Assembly: GCF_002797715.1 (NCBI RefSeq)
Contig: NZ_PGFF01000001.1
Coordinates: 2,565,304-2,629,303 of the forward strand
Origin: Diaminobutyricimonas aerilata
GTDB taxonomy: Bacteria; Actinomycetota; Actinomycetes; Actinomycetales; Microbacteriaceae
Direction of reading: 5' to 3'
Length of the DNA: 64,000 nucleotides
The notes under the pieces were generated by a model, which searched no databases, had not been told where the DNA came from, and was given only the letters and a program-made list of their open reading frames with translations. Numbering within the stretch: position 1 is the first letter of the stretch; every line of letters begins with the position of its first letter. This document shows, one piece after another, positions 1 to 9,379 of the stretch. A program made the translations under genes and the position numbers.

Positions 1-1
1 C

Positions 2-2728
2 CTCTCGCTGTTCGGCCCCGTGACCGTGCGGCGCGACGACGTCGCCCTCCCGATCGGCGGCGACATCCCTCGTGCCATCGTCGCGCGGCTCGCGGTCGAC
101 GCCGGTGTCGCCGTGCCCGCCGACGAACTCGTGCGGGATGTGTGGGGTGACGCGCCGGCGAGCATCCTGACGAGTCTGCGCTCGCACGTCTCCCGGCTGC
201 GCGGCGGCCCGCTCGCCGACCTGCTCGAGGGCGGACGCGACGGCTACCGGTTGACCCTCGAGCCCACGGCGATCGACGCCCGCCGCATCGCGGCTGCGGC
301 CGACCGCGCCGAGGGTGCCCCGATCGACGCGGACCTCGCGGCGGAACTCGCGGACCTGGAACGAGCGTGGGACGGCGACCCGCTCGCCGACCTCACCGGA
401 TTCCCGTTCCTCGAGACGGCACGGGCACGGATGCGGAACGACCGGCTCCGCGCCGCGCTCGCGCTCGCCCGCGTGCGCCTCGACCGCGGCGAGAACGCGA
501 CGGCGTCGCTCGGGCTCACCGACATCGCCGCCGAGCACCCGCTCGACGACGACGTGCAGACCCTGCTCTCCACCGCGCTCGCGCGGTCGGGCCGCACGAG
601 CGACGCGCTGGCCGCACTCGACGCCGCCCAACGCGAGGGCGGCACCCTCTCCCCCGCCCTCGCCGACCTGCGCTCGCGCATCCTGCGGCAGGAGCCGGAG
701 GTGCTCGGCACGACCGCGGTCAGCGCCGAGACGGTGCAGCGCACGGGCGTGCCCATCCCGCTCACGCCGCTCGTCGGGCGCACCCCGGAGCTCGAGGCGC
801 TCACGCGTGCGCGCGCGGCGGCCCGACTGGTGACCCTCGTCGGCGCGGCCGGCGTCGGCAAGACGCGACTCGTGGTGGAGCACGCCCGCGCGGCGACCTC
901 CGAGACCGACGACGAGCAGTGGCTCGCCGACCTCACCGTCGTCGACCGCGGCGACAAGGTGCCGTCGCTGCTCGCCGATCTCGTCGGAGCCCACGAGGCG
1001 GACCTCGACGCCATCGCGCGGCGCCTCTCCGGCCGCCGCGTTCTGCTCGTGCTCGACAACGCCGAGCATGTGCTCGACGCCGTGCGTTCCGCCGTCGAGA
1101 CGCTGCTCGCGCGCGCGGTCGGACTCACGATCGTCGTCACGAGCCGCGAACAGCTCGGCATCCGGGGCGAGCGGATCGTGCGCATCGGCCCGCTCGACGG
1201 TTCCCGACTCGGCGAGGCCGTGACGATCTTCGAGCAGCGGGCGCAGGAATCCTCACCCGGGTTCGAGGTGAACGAGGCGACCGCCGAACTCGTGCGCGAG
1301 GTGTGCCGCACCCTCGACGGCATCCCCCTCGCCCTCAACCTCGCGGCGAGCCGCCTCGACGTGCTGCCCCTGCCCGCCCTGGTGCGGTCGCTGCAGCGCG
1401 GCACCGACCTCGCCGCCGGCAGCGGTCGACACGGCAGCCTCGCGAACGCGATCGGGTGGAGCGCGGCACTGCTCGAGGAGCACGAGCGCGACCTCATGAC
1501 GCAACTGGCGCTGTTCGTCGGTCCGTTCACCCTCGACGCCGTCGCCGGTATCTGCGAGAGCGCGGCGGGCGACCCGGTCGCGCTCACCGCGGGACTCGTG
1601 CGCAAGTCGCTCGTCGCGGTCACCGGTGACGAGGGCGGTGAGCGGCGCTACCGCCTGCTCGACTCCATCCGCGCCTACTTCGCGCAGCAGCCGAAGACCT
1701 TCCCGGTCGAGGAGTGGCGCGCCCGGCATGCGGTGTGGATGGCGGGTTTCGCCGTCGAGAAGGGCGGTCTGCTCGTCACCGCGGACGCCCGTCCCGCGCA
1801 CATCGCCCTCGATCACGCGCGCCCCGACCTGCAGCTCGCTCTCGACACCGCCGTGGCGATGGGGTCGCGACCGCTCGCGCTCATGCTCTTCGCCGGTCAG
1901 GCCACCCATTGGTTCCGCCGCGGTCTCTTCGGCGAGGGTCTCGGTTCCGCCGAGCGTGCGTTCGCGGTACCGGGAGAGGCGCCGCCGCCGCTCGAGGGAC
2001 GCGCCCTGCTCGGGCGCACGATGCTCGCCTATCAGAGCGGCGACGCGGTGTCGGCCTTCGGCTACATCCGGGAGGCGGCACGCCTCGGCAACGAGTCCGG
2101 CGACGCCGACCTCGAGGCGATCGCGCTCGCCAACGACGCGTACGGGCTCGCGCTGCTCGGCGACCCGACCGCGGCGGAGAGCCTCATGGAGCGCGCCGTC
2201 ACGCTGTCGGAGCACTCTCCGGCGTGGGTCCGCGGCGAGGTGGAGATGTGCCACGGGCAGATGCAGCGCGGACTCGGTCGTCCGGCGCAGGCGCTGCGGG
2301 TGCTCGCGCGAGCCCGGGCCCTCGCGGCGGAGGCCGGCTATCGCTGGGCGGAGACCTCGGCCACCTACGTCACGGGCAAGGTGCTCATCGACGTCGGCCG
2401 CGGCGCCGACGCCGTCGCGGTACTGCGCCCCGGAGTGGCCGGGGCACTCGCGTCCGACGACCCGACGAGCGCGCTCGCACTGCTCAACGCGCTCGGTGGA
2501 GCGGCGGCGCTGCTCGGCAAGCCGGAGGTGGGCGCGACCCTCTTCGGCATGGTCGACGCGATGGGCGTGCGATACGAGTACAACCCGGTCACCACCGAAG
2601 GGGCGGATGCGCAGAGCCACCGCGACCGCGTGCGCGCCGCGCTCGACGCCGAGGCGTTCGAAGCGGCCGAGCAGCGCGGTCGCGGGCTCGGCTTCTCAGC
2701 CGCGCTGGAGCTCGCCGCGACGCTCTGA
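2..2728 (+). CDS. SARP/AfsR-like transcriptional regulator, 5' partial
   Basis: The frame is open to the left edge and lines up from its first residues with the start of the paralogue at 3999, so only about 15 N-terminal residues are missing; 908 are visible. Order: OmpR-type winged helix (about 1-90), BTAD-like helical region (about 95-240, with a typical LxRAWxGxPLADL stretch), NTPase module with Walker A GAAGVGKT (bases 842-865) and Walker B LLVLD followed by NAEH, then TPR-like repeats to the end. SARP family members activate promoters through 11-bp-spaced direct repeats, and such repeats occur in the next 9 kb. The 3' end overlaps the convergent acetyltransferase by 33 bp. Ligand and target genes are unknown; regulator identity is secure, regulon membership is inference. 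Confidence 0.88.
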   Translation, partial: LSLFGPVTVRRDDVALPIGGDIPRAIVARLAVDAGVAVPADELVRDVWGDAPASILTSLRSHVSRLRGGPLADLLEGGRDGYRLTLEPTAIDARRIAAAADRAEGAPIDADLAAELADLERAWDGDPLADLTGFPFLETARARMRNDRLRAALALARVRLDRGENATASLGLTDIAAEHPLDDDVQTLLSTALARSGRTSDALAALDAAQREGGTLSPALADLRSRILRQEPEVLGTTAVSAETVQRTGVPIPLTPLVGRTPELEALTRARAAARLVTLVGAAGVGKTRLVVEHARAATSETDDEQWLADLTVVDRGDKVPSLLADLVGAHEADLDAIARRLSGRRVLLVLDNAEHVLDAVRSAVETLLARAVGLTIVVTSREQLGIRGERIVRIGPLDGSRLGEAVTIFEQRAQESSPGFEVNEATAELVREVCRTLDGIPLALNLAASRLDVLPLPALVRSLQRGTDLAAGSGRHGSLANAIGWSAALLEEHERDLMTQLALFVGPFTLDAVAGICESAAGDPVALTAGLVRKSLVAVTGDEGGERRYRLLDSIRAYFAQQPKTFPVEEWRARHAVWMAGFAVEKGGLLVTADARPAHIALDHARPDLQLALDTAVAMGSRPLALMLFAGQATHWFRRGLFGEGLGSAERAFAVPGEAPPPLEGRALLGRTMLAYQSGDAVSAFGYIREAARLGNESGDADLEAIALANDAYGLALLGDPTAAESLMERAVTLSEHSPAWVRGEVEMCHGQMQRGLGRPAQALRVLARARALAAEAGYRWAETSATYVTGKVLIDVGRGADAVAVLRPGVAGALASDDPTSALALLNALGGAAALLGKPEVGATLFGMVDAMGVRYEYNPVTTEGADAQSHRDRVRAALDAEAFEAAEQRGRGLGFSAALELAATL

Positions 2729-3880
2729 GCCGGCGACCGCATCCGGGGCGCCGATGATCGGCATCTCCACCGTCGCCGGCAGCTCGGGACCGCGGTCGAG
2801 CGGGCAGGGGGCCGACGTGGCCTTGAGCCACGCCCCCTCGTACGCGAGCGGCACGAAGCCGAGCGCCTCGTTGATGGAGAGCATGTGGCGGTTCTCCTCC
2901 GCGTTGACCGTCGTGACCGACGGGTGCGGATAGCCGCCGGCGCGCAGTTGCTGCAGGTTGGCGATCTTGAGCAGCATGCCGAGCCGGTGACCGCGGTGCT
3001 CGCGCAGCACGAGGGTGTCCTGCTGCACGACCGGGCGACGGGTGTCGAGGGGCACGAGCAGCTGGGTGAAGCCGACCAGGCGCCCGCTCGGGATGTGCTC
3101 GACCGCGCTCGTGAGCACGGTCACCGTGCCGAGACGGCCGCGTTCGGATTCGATGAGCCGCTCGACGCTCCACGGATCCTCGGGTTCGTCGAGTCCGGCG
3201 CTCGGGGCGTCGGTGCTCATCCGGGTGCGCAGGTGCGCCATGTCGGCGTGCCGGCGCTCCGGCGTGAGGTCGCTCCAGCCCTCCACGCGGTAGTCGGCAC
3301 CGGCCGCCGCGTCGGCCTCCACGCGATGCGCCTCGAGCACGCCGTCGGCGAGGGGCAGGGCGAGCCGGCTCGCGCGCTCCACCTGTTCGAGCGAGTATCC
3401 GCGGGCGAGCAGGAAGCGCACCTCGGCGTTGCCGAGCGGCACCGAGCCGAAACCGGTGGGGGCCGGAATGCGCGGGCCCGCTCCGTCGCGGGAGACGGTG
3501 TAGACGATCACGCGGGTGCAGCCGCGATCGTGGGCGAGGTCCTCGAGCAGGTCGGCGAGGGCGCGGCCGATGCCGAGGTGCCGGTAGTCGGGCAGCACCT
3601 GCACCGAGATCCACGCCGTGTCGGTGTCGCTGCCGAGCGCGAACTGGATGGTGCCGCGCGCGACGATGCGGTCGTCGGCGCGCGCGGCGAAGAGCAGCTT
3701 CGGTTCGTACGGGTCGAGCCAGCCGGGCAGCAGCTCCGCCGCCGGGTACTCGAACTCGTCGGTGCCGAACCCCTCGGTCTCGACGGCGTTGCGCACGTCG
3801 ATGGTGCCGAGGAACGCCTCCGCATCGGGAGCGTCGATCGTGGCCGGGATGGGCACCGGCTCGATCACGAATCGTGACAT
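2696..3880 (-). CDS. Tandem GNAT-family N-acetyltransferase
   Basis: 394 residues with two GNAT folds. The N-terminal one has the acetyl-CoA loop YRHLGIGRAL (about residues 93-102), and the C-terminal one a second, degenerate copy around LREHRGHRLGMLL. This tandem layout is typical of actinobacterial GNATs of unknown substrate. The ATG at 3880 has an AAAGGA ribosome site 8 bases upstream, which fixes the start although the frame is open further. The gene lies between two SARP-like regulators, is transcribed against both, and carries the same promoter architecture as the surface-protein genes downstream (site at 3911-3971). It is therefore probably part of the same regulon. Its substrate cannot be told from sequence. 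Confidence 0.85.
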   Translation of the reverse strand: MSRFVIEPVPIPATIDAPDAEAFLGTIDVRNAVETEGFGTDEFEYPAAELLPGWLDPYEPKLLFAARADDRIVARGTIQFALGSDTDTAWISVQVLPDYRHLGIGRALADLLEDLAHDRGCTRVIVYTVSRDGAGPRIPAPTGFGSVPLGNAEVRFLLARGYSLEQVERASRLALPLADGVLEAHRVEADAAAGADYRVEGWSDLTPERRHADMAHLRTRMSTDAPSAGLDEPEDPWSVERLIESERGRLGTVTVLTSAVEHIPSGRLVGFTQLLVPLDTRRPVVQQDTLVLREHRGHRLGMLLKIANLQQLRAGGYPHPSVTTVNAEENRHMLSINEALGFVPLAYEGAWLKATSAPCPLDRGPELPATVEMPIIGAPDAVAGSERRGELQRG

Positions 3881-3910
3881 GGTGTGGTCCTTTCGGAGGT
3901 CGTCTGCTCG

Positions 3911-3971
3911 ACCGTAATCGCGCAGCCGGGGTGCGCATCCGGCCGCCGAGCCCGTCGCAATCGGTCTGCAA
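3911..3971 (-). promoter_or_regulatory. SARP-type direct repeat and -10 box upstream of the acetyltransferase
   Basis: Read on the minus strand: TTGCA (3971-3967), six bases, TTGCG (3960-3956), about 39 bases, then TACGGT (3916-3911), which fits the actinobacterial -10 pattern TAnnnT. The half-sites are 11 bp apart, and the gap to the -10 box matches within one base the spacing of the three plus-strand copies at 6797, 9283 and 11150. It reads toward the GNAT gene and sits just upstream of the SARP-like gene at 3999, so it could also mediate autoregulation. Confidence 0.6.
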
Positions 3972-3998
3972 CGTCCGGCTCGACTACGCTCGATCGGC

Positions 3999-6770
3999 GT
4001 GGACGGCATGAGCGGGGCGGGGTCGTCGACGACCGTCTCCCTGCTCGGACCGGTGACGGTGCGGCACGGGGAGGTCGCCCTTCCGATCGGCGGCGACATC
4101 CCCCGCGCGATCGTCGCCCGACTGGCCCTGAGCGCCGGTACCGTCGTGGCGACCGAGACGCTCGTGGCCGACATCTGGGCCGAGCCGTCGGACCGCATCG
4201 TGGTGAGTCTGCGGGCCCACATCTCTCGCCTGCGGCAGGGCGCCCTCGGCGACATCGTCGAGGGAGGACGCCAGGGGTACCGGCTCCTGCTCGACCCCGA
4301 CGCGGTGGATGCGGTGCGCTTCAGTGCCGTCGTGGGCGCGGCGGACGATCCTTCCCGCGCCATCGCCGACCGCATCCACGACCTCGATGTGGCGCTCGGC
4401 TGGTGGCGCGGACGCCCGCTCGCCGACCTGCCCGACGTGCCGTTCGTGGAGGACGCCCGCGCGCGACTGCTCGAGGAACAGCGTCTCGCCGCCCTCGCCC
4501 TCGCCCGCCTGCGGCTCGACGCGGGCGACGCCGCGGCCGCCCGCCTCGACCTCGAACGTCTGACCGCCGAGCGTCCCCTCGATGAGGCGCCGACGCTCCT
4601 GCTCGCGACGGCCCTGGCCCGCGGCGGCCGCACGAGCGACGCGCTCGCCGCCCTCGACGCGTACGGCGAGCGGTTGCTCGATCAGCAGGGCCTCGATGTG
4701 CCGGCGGACGTGCGGGCGCTGCGCGCGGACATCGTCCGTCAGGATCCCCGCGTGCTCGGGCTCACCGCCGAGGCCGCGCCGGTGCGCAGCAACGTGCCGA
4801 TCCCGCTCACCCCGATCGTCGGCCGCGCCGTGGAGCTCGAGCAGCTCGCGCAGGCACGCGGCGTGTCCCGACTGGTGACCCTCGTCGGACCGGCCGGTGT
4901 CGGCAAGACACGTCTGCTCATCGAGCACGCCCGCCAGTCGGGAGCGGTGGACGAAGAGCATTATCTCGCCGACCTCACGACGACCGAGCCCGGGGGTGTC
5001 GCCGCGCTCGTGGCGGGACTCGTCGGGGCGGCGTCCGCCACGGCGGCCGCGATCGCGACCCGCCTCGAGGGGCGTCGTGTGCTGCTCATGCTCGACAACG
5101 CCGAACACGTGCTCGCCGAGACTCGGGGCCTCGTCACGGAGCTGCTGGCCGCCACCGAACGACTCACCGCCGTGGCGACGAGCCGCGAACCCCTCGGCAT
5201 CGCCGGTGAGCGTCTGCTGCGGGTCGCGCCGTTCGACGGCGACCGGCTCCCGGATGCGGTGGCCGTCTTCACGCAGCGCGCGCAAGACGTCGACGACACG
5301 TTCGAGTTGACCGAGTCGACCGCCGACCTCGTGGCGGAGGTCTGCCGGCTGCTCGACGGCATCCCGCTCGCGGTCGAGCTCGCGGCGAGTCGTCTCGATG
5401 TGCTGCCCCTGTCCGCCCTGCTCGCGTCGCTGCCCACCGGCACGGGCCTCGGCGCCGGCCGCGGACGCCATGCGAGCCTCGGCAACGCGATCGAGTGGAG
5501 CACCGCCCTGCTGAGCGACTCGGAGCGGTCGCTGCTGGATCAGCTCGCCCGCTTCGCCGGCCCCTTCACCCTCGATTCCGTGGAGGGCATCTGCGACACC
5601 GGCTCCGAACCGGTCGTCGTCGTCATGCTCGAACTCGTGCGCAAGTCGCTCGTCGCGGTGAGCGGTGACGACGCGGGTGACCGCCGGTACCGGCTCCTGC
5701 GCGCCATCCGTCAGCACGTGCGCGACACCGATGACTCGGATGCGGGGGCCTGGTTCGACCGTCACGCCCGCTGGATGGCCGGTTTCGCGGCGTCGACGGC
5801 CGAACGACTGTCGAGCCCGGATGCGCGCGCCGCGCAGGCCGACCTCGATGCCACGCGCGCCGACCTGCGCCTCGCCCTCGACACCGCCGTACGCACCGGC
5901 GAGCGCCGCCTGGCCCTCGAGCTCTTCATCACCCTCGCGTCGTACTGGTACCGCAGGGGCCAGGTCGACGAGGCGCTCGACGCCGCGGAACGTGCGGACG
6001 CCGTCGAGGGCGACACCGACCCGTCACTCGAGGCACGCTTCCGCCGCGGCCGGGCGCTCATCGCCTACCGTGCGGGCAACGGCGCGGACATCACCCGGTA
6101 CACCGTCGAAGCGGCCGAACTCGCCCGCGAATCCGGAGACGCCCCGCTCGAGGCGGTCGCTCTGGCGAACTACGCCTACACCTCCACCCTGTTCGGCGAC
6201 GCCGAGCAGGGACGCGAGATGATGCGCCGTTCGCTCGAACTCGCCGATTCGGCGCCGCCCGCCATCCGGAGCGAGATCGAACTGTGCCACGGACAGCTGT
6301 TGCGGGCGATCGGGCGCCCGCAGGACGCGCTGCGCGCCCTCGCCCGCGCGCAGCACCTCGCGAGCGCGAACGGTCCCGGGTGGATCCAGGCGTTCGCCCC
6401 CTACATGACCGCGAAGGTGCTGCTCGACCTGCGCCGCGGCCGCGACGCCATCGCGGTGCTCAAGCCGGGTCTCGCGAGCGCACTCGCCACCGACGACCCG
6501 ACGAGCGCGCTCATCATGCTGCACGCGATCGCGGCCTCCACCGCGTACATCGAGCGGCACGAGGTGGGCGCGCGGCTGCTCGGCATGATCGACGCGACGG
6601 GCACCCGGTACGGCTACGACACGGCGTCGTCGGAGGGTCCCGATGCGGAGGATCAGCGCCGCCGCGTGCGCGAAGGACTCACGGATGCGGCGTTCGAGCG
6701 CGCCTACCGCGCCGGTCGGACGCTCGGTTTCGCCGAGGCGCGGGAGCTCGTGGAGTCCCTCCCCTCCTGA
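3999..6770 (+). CDS. SARP/AfsR-like transcriptional regulator
   Basis: 923 residues, a close paralogue of the truncated gene at the left edge. Winged helix about 12-98 (conserved GGDIPRAIVARLAL), BTAD about 105-250, NTPase with Walker A GPAGVGKT at 297-304 and Walker B LLMLD at 362-366, then TPR-like repeats (about 560-920). There is no C-terminal LuxR helix-turn-helix, so DNA binding must come from the N-terminal domain. GTG at 3999 is used here, with ATG at 4008 as an alternative; no strong ribosome site separates them. The gene is followed closely by the lipoprotein/surface-protein cluster whose promoters carry SARP-like repeats, which makes it the best candidate activator. The stimulus is unknown. 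Confidence 0.9.
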   Translation: MDGMSGAGSSTTVSLLGPVTVRHGEVALPIGGDIPRAIVARLALSAGTVVATETLVADIWAEPSDRIVVSLRAHISRLRQGALGDIVEGGRQGYRLLLDPDAVDAVRFSAVVGAADDPSRAIADRIHDLDVALGWWRGRPLADLPDVPFVEDARARLLEEQRLAALALARLRLDAGDAAAARLDLERLTAERPLDEAPTLLLATALARGGRTSDALAALDAYGERLLDQQGLDVPADVRALRADIVRQDPRVLGLTAEAAPVRSNVPIPLTPIVGRAVELEQLAQARGVSRLVTLVGPAGVGKTRLLIEHARQSGAVDEEHYLADLTTTEPGGVAALVAGLVGAASATAAAIATRLEGRRVLLMLDNAEHVLAETRGLVTELLAATERLTAVATSREPLGIAGERLLRVAPFDGDRLPDAVAVFTQRAQDVDDTFELTESTADLVAEVCRLLDGIPLAVELAASRLDVLPLSALLASLPTGTGLGAGRGRHASLGNAIEWSTALLSDSERSLLDQLARFAGPFTLDSVEGICDTGSEPVVVVMLELVRKSLVAVSGDDAGDRRYRLLRAIRQHVRDTDDSDAGAWFDRHARWMAGFAASTAERLSSPDARAAQADLDATRADLRLALDTAVRTGERRLALELFITLASYWYRRGQVDEALDAAERADAVEGDTDPSLEARFRRGRALIAYRAGNGADITRYTVEAAELARESGDAPLEAVALANYAYTSTLFGDAEQGREMMRRSLELADSAPPAIRSEIELCHGQLLRAIGRPQDALRALARAQHLASANGPGWIQAFAPYMTAKVLLDLRRGRDAIAVLKPGLASALATDDPTSALIMLHAIAASTAYIERHEVGARLLGMIDATGTRYGYDTASSEGPDAEDQRRRVREGLTDAAFERAYRAGRTLGFAEARELVESLPS

Positions 6771-6796
6771 ACGCCCGCAGCCGTGCGACCCATGTG

Positions 6797-6856
6797 TTGC
6801 ACGCGGATTGCAGCGCGTCGAGCAGCCGAAACGGGCCGGTCGGTTCTTCCTAACGT
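6797..6856 (+). promoter_or_regulatory. SARP-type direct repeat and -10 box upstream of the lipoprotein operon
   Basis: TTGCA at 6797-6801 and 6808-6812 (11 bp apart), 38 intervening bases, then TAACGT at 6851-6856. The 60-bp layout is identical in length to the sites at 9283 and 11150. The -10 box ends only 7 bases before the ATG at 6864, so a transcript from it would be leaderless or nearly so, unlike the two sister genes, which have 43 bases between box start and ATG. Confidence 0.65.
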
Positions 6857-6863
6857 TCTCGGC

Positions 6864-7388
6864 ATGCCCACGAACAGCGCCCGCATCCTCGCCCTCACCG
6901 TCCTCCCCCTGACCCTCGCGGTCGCCGCCCTCACCGGTTGTGCCGCATCCGACCCGACGCCCGCCCCCGCCCCGGCGAGCGACTCGTCCGCCGACGGCGG
7001 CTCCGCCCCGGCGTCGGGCGAGGACTTCGGCTTCCTGCTCGAGATCGAGCAGAGCGCGATCGCCGTGATCGCCGAGCAGTGGATCAACAACGACTGCAGC
7101 GTCGACCTCGCCCTGAGCCCCGACGACATCGTGTGTGCCGACATCCTCGCCGGTGCCGACCTGGCCGCGAGCTACGAGGAGGTCGCCGGTGGCCTCGACT
7201 CGCTCGAGGGCGACCCGGCTGCCACGGACGCGCTCCGTGCCGCCTTCGAGGCGTCGGCCGACGCCGGCCGCGCGTGGTCGGACGCCGGATGCGCCGACGA
7301 GATCACCGACGATTGCGCCGACGAGGGCGAAGAGCTGATCTCCACCCTGCTCGCCCTCGACACGGCGTTCGACGCCTGGTCCGCCTGA
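6864..7388 (+). CDS. Small secreted lipoprotein
   Basis: 174 residues. The signal peptide ends in lipobox LTGC (Cys about 26), followed by a Pro/Ala/Ser-rich linker and an acidic, mostly helical domain with four further cysteines, likely two disulfides. No family recognised. The start at 6864 is set by the signal peptide; upstream codons in frame give no hydrophobic leader. It ends 34 bases before the first LASTG surface protein, so the two are probably one operon driven by the SARP-like promoter at 6797. It may be an accessory of the surface protein, but nothing in the sequence proves a function. Confidence 0.75.
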   Translation: MPTNSARILALTVLPLTLAVAALTGCAASDPTPAPAPASDSSADGGSAPASGEDFGFLLEIEQSAIAVIAEQWINNDCSVDLALSPDDIVCADILAGADLAASYEEVAGGLDSLEGDPAATDALRAAFEASADAGRAWSDAGCADEITDDCADEGEELISTLLALDTAFDAWSA

Positions 7389-7422
7389 GTCCGCACTCTC
7401 GCCCCTCCCCGAAAGGAACCCG

Positions 7423-9102
7423 ATGCTTCCCCGCATCTCCGCCCGCCGCATCGGCGCGGGCACCGCGGTCGGCGCGATCGCCCTGTCGCTGACCTTCGGC
7501 GGCGCCGCGTTCGCCGACGATCTCGTCGCCGCACCGTCGACCTCATCGGCGAGCGCCGAGCCCGCAGCCCCGGCCGACGCGGCGCCGGAACCCGCCCCCG
7601 CATCCGCTCCGGAACCGACGCCGGAGCCTGCACTCGAGCCGGCTTCCGCACCCGAACCGGCTCCGGAACCGGGTCCCGCTCCCGAATCGGCGCAGGCACC
7701 GACGACGGCCGAACTCTCGACGCCCGCCACACCCGAGCCGGCTGCGCCCGCACCGTCGCCGGTCACAGCCGCCACCGCGGCCGCGGACACCGTGCCGCCC
7801 GTCGTCGCGCTGAGCTTCCCGGATCCCGATACGAGCGGCTGGCACACCCGCCCGATCCCGGTCGGTGTCACGAGCGCCGACGAAGGCTCCGGCGTCACGC
7901 ACATCGAGTACGCGTACGAGAACAGCGGCGACGCGGTACAGAGGATCGACGGCCCTTCCGGCACTGTGACCTTCGAGGCGGACGGGCGGTACGACGTGAC
8001 CTTCCGGGCCGTCGATGCCGCGGGGAACAGGTCCGCTCCGATCGTCTACGAGGTGAAGAAGGACACATCGACCCCGTACGTGCTCGCGTGGCGTCCGTCG
8101 CCGGGGAAGGTCGTCGCGCAAGACAGCGTGTTCGAACTCGAATACTTCTGCACCGACATCGGTTCCGGTGTCGAGGTCTGCGACGACACGGCTCGTGACG
8201 CGCAGAACCGGCTGGACACGAGCACCCTCGGTGTGCACGAGTTCGCCATCGAGCTCGTCGACAAGGCGGGCAACCGGGCGACGATCCCCTACCGCTACAC
8301 CGTCTCCGACGACACCTCGGCACCCCTGCCGACGATCGAGTACCTCGGTGACCGCGACGGCGACTGGCTGACCAGCGATGACGCGATGCTGCGCTTCTCG
8401 GCCACGGATGAGACCGGCGAAGTGCGGTGGACCTTCCGCGTGGACGGCGAGCCCCGGTCCGAGCGATCCGCTGTGGTGGAGATCCCCCTCGGGGAAGGTC
8501 GGCACATCATCGAGTGGCAGGTCGCCGACCCCATCGGCAACGTCACCGACTACACGACGATCCGGATCGGTCGCGACACGATCGCTCCCGCGATCGCCTT
8601 CGCGGCGACAGATGTGGCAGGCGCTCCGGTCGCGTCGGGTGCCGTCGTGCACCAGGGCTCGACGCTGAAGCTCGGCTTCGAGTGCACGGATGCCGCCTCC
8701 GGCGTTGCGGACTGCGCCGGTGAGGTCGCGAACGGCCACGCCCTCGACACGAGCGCGCTCGGCCTGCACACCGTGCGGGTCGAGACCACCGACAACGCGG
8801 GGCATGAGTCGAGCGCGCTCTTCGAGTACACCGTCGAGGCGCCGACCCCCGGCACCGACCCCGACCCGGGCACCGACCCGGACACGAACCCCGGCACCGG
8901 CTCGGGCGGCACCCCCGTACCCCCCACGGGGCCCGCCCAGCCGGCGCCGGTACGGCCTGCAACGTCCGCCGTGGCGAGCGAGCATGAGCTCGCGAGCACC
9001 GGCGCGGCGCAGGCCGCGGGCGTCGCGGCTCTCATCGCGGCGCTCATCACGGCGGGCTTCACGCTGACCGCGGTCAGCCGAGCCCGCCGCGCGGACCGCT
9101 GA
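7423..9102 (+). CDS. LASTG-anchored Ig-like repeat surface protein 1
   Basis: 559 residues. Signal peptide 1-31 (likely cleavage after AFA), Pro/Glu/Ala-rich stalk (about 35-115), then four beta-sandwich repeats of the OmpL47/bacterial Ig type, and a Pro/Thr/Asp linker. The C-terminal sorting signal is LASTG at 523-527, a hydrophobic segment and RARRADR tail. LAxTG motifs are typical of class E sortase substrates in high-GC Gram-positives; no sortase is encoded in the window. Two repeats hold a Cys-x9-Cys pair around a D-x-x-SGV core, presumably disulfide loops. GAAAGGA lies before the ATG. It is followed by a strong terminator at 9123. Adhesive or structural role is inference. Confidence 0.85.
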   Translation: MLPRISARRIGAGTAVGAIALSLTFGGAAFADDLVAAPSTSSASAEPAAPADAAPEPAPASAPEPTPEPALEPASAPEPAPEPGPAPESAQAPTTAELSTPATPEPAAPAPSPVTAATAAADTVPPVVALSFPDPDTSGWHTRPIPVGVTSADEGSGVTHIEYAYENSGDAVQRIDGPSGTVTFEADGRYDVTFRAVDAAGNRSAPIVYEVKKDTSTPYVLAWRPSPGKVVAQDSVFELEYFCTDIGSGVEVCDDTARDAQNRLDTSTLGVHEFAIELVDKAGNRATIPYRYTVSDDTSAPLPTIEYLGDRDGDWLTSDDAMLRFSATDETGEVRWTFRVDGEPRSERSAVVEIPLGEGRHIIEWQVADPIGNVTDYTTIRIGRDTIAPAIAFAATDVAGAPVASGAVVHQGSTLKLGFECTDAASGVADCAGEVANGHALDTSALGLHTVRVETTDNAGHESSALFEYTVEAPTPGTDPDPGTDPDTNPGTGSGGTPVPPTGPAQPAPVRPATSAVASEHELASTGAAQAAGVAALIAALITAGFTLTAVSRARRADR

Positions 9103-9122
9103 CGCGCATCCGCCCCACCCGA

Positions 9123-9151
9123 CGGGCCGCCTCTCCCCAGGAGGCGGCCCG
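9123..9151 (+). terminator. Stem-loop terminator after surface protein 1
   Basis: Perfect 11-bp stem, arms CGGGCCGCCTC (9123-9133) and GAGGCGGCCCG (9141-9151), 7-base loop, followed by GTCGTCGTGTT rather than a clean T-run. It lies 21 bases after the stop codon at 9102, as expected for a high-GC terminator. Confidence 0.75.
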
Positions 9152-9198
9152 TCGTCGTGTTCCCCGCGGTCGAGTCTGCGCCGCCCACGGCCGTCATC

Positions 9199-9239
9199 CG
9201 CTGGTCGAGTAGGCGCGCGAAGCCGCCGTATCGAGACCC
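9199..9239 (-). repeat. Dispersed hairpin repeat, type B
   Basis: About 41 bp beginning CGCTGGTCGAGTAGGCGCG and ending TATCGAGACCC. Further copies in opposite orientation lie at 57358-57400 and 58070-58111. The arms can fold back imperfectly. Short repeats like this are scattered through Microbacteriaceae genomes; function unknown. Confidence 0.7.
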
Positions 9240-9282
9240 GCCCGACGATCACCCGTCATCCACGACACCCCGGCGCACGACA

Positions 9283-9342
9283 TTGCAGCCCGGTTGCAGC
9301 CGCCGACGACCCCGATTCCGGCGTGAACCCCTCTCATAACGT
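9283..9342 (+). promoter_or_regulatory. SARP-type direct repeat and -10 box upstream of surface protein 2
   Basis: TTGCA at 9283-9287 and 9294-9298, extending to heptads TTGCAGC with a 4-bp spacer, then TAACGT at 9337-9342. A TGAAC element 13 bases before the -10 box is shared with the 11150 site. ATG follows 43 bases after the box start, as in the 11150 copy. Confidence 0.7.
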
Positions 9343-9379
9343 CGGAATCGACCGGATCCCCCGACACAGAAGGACCGAT

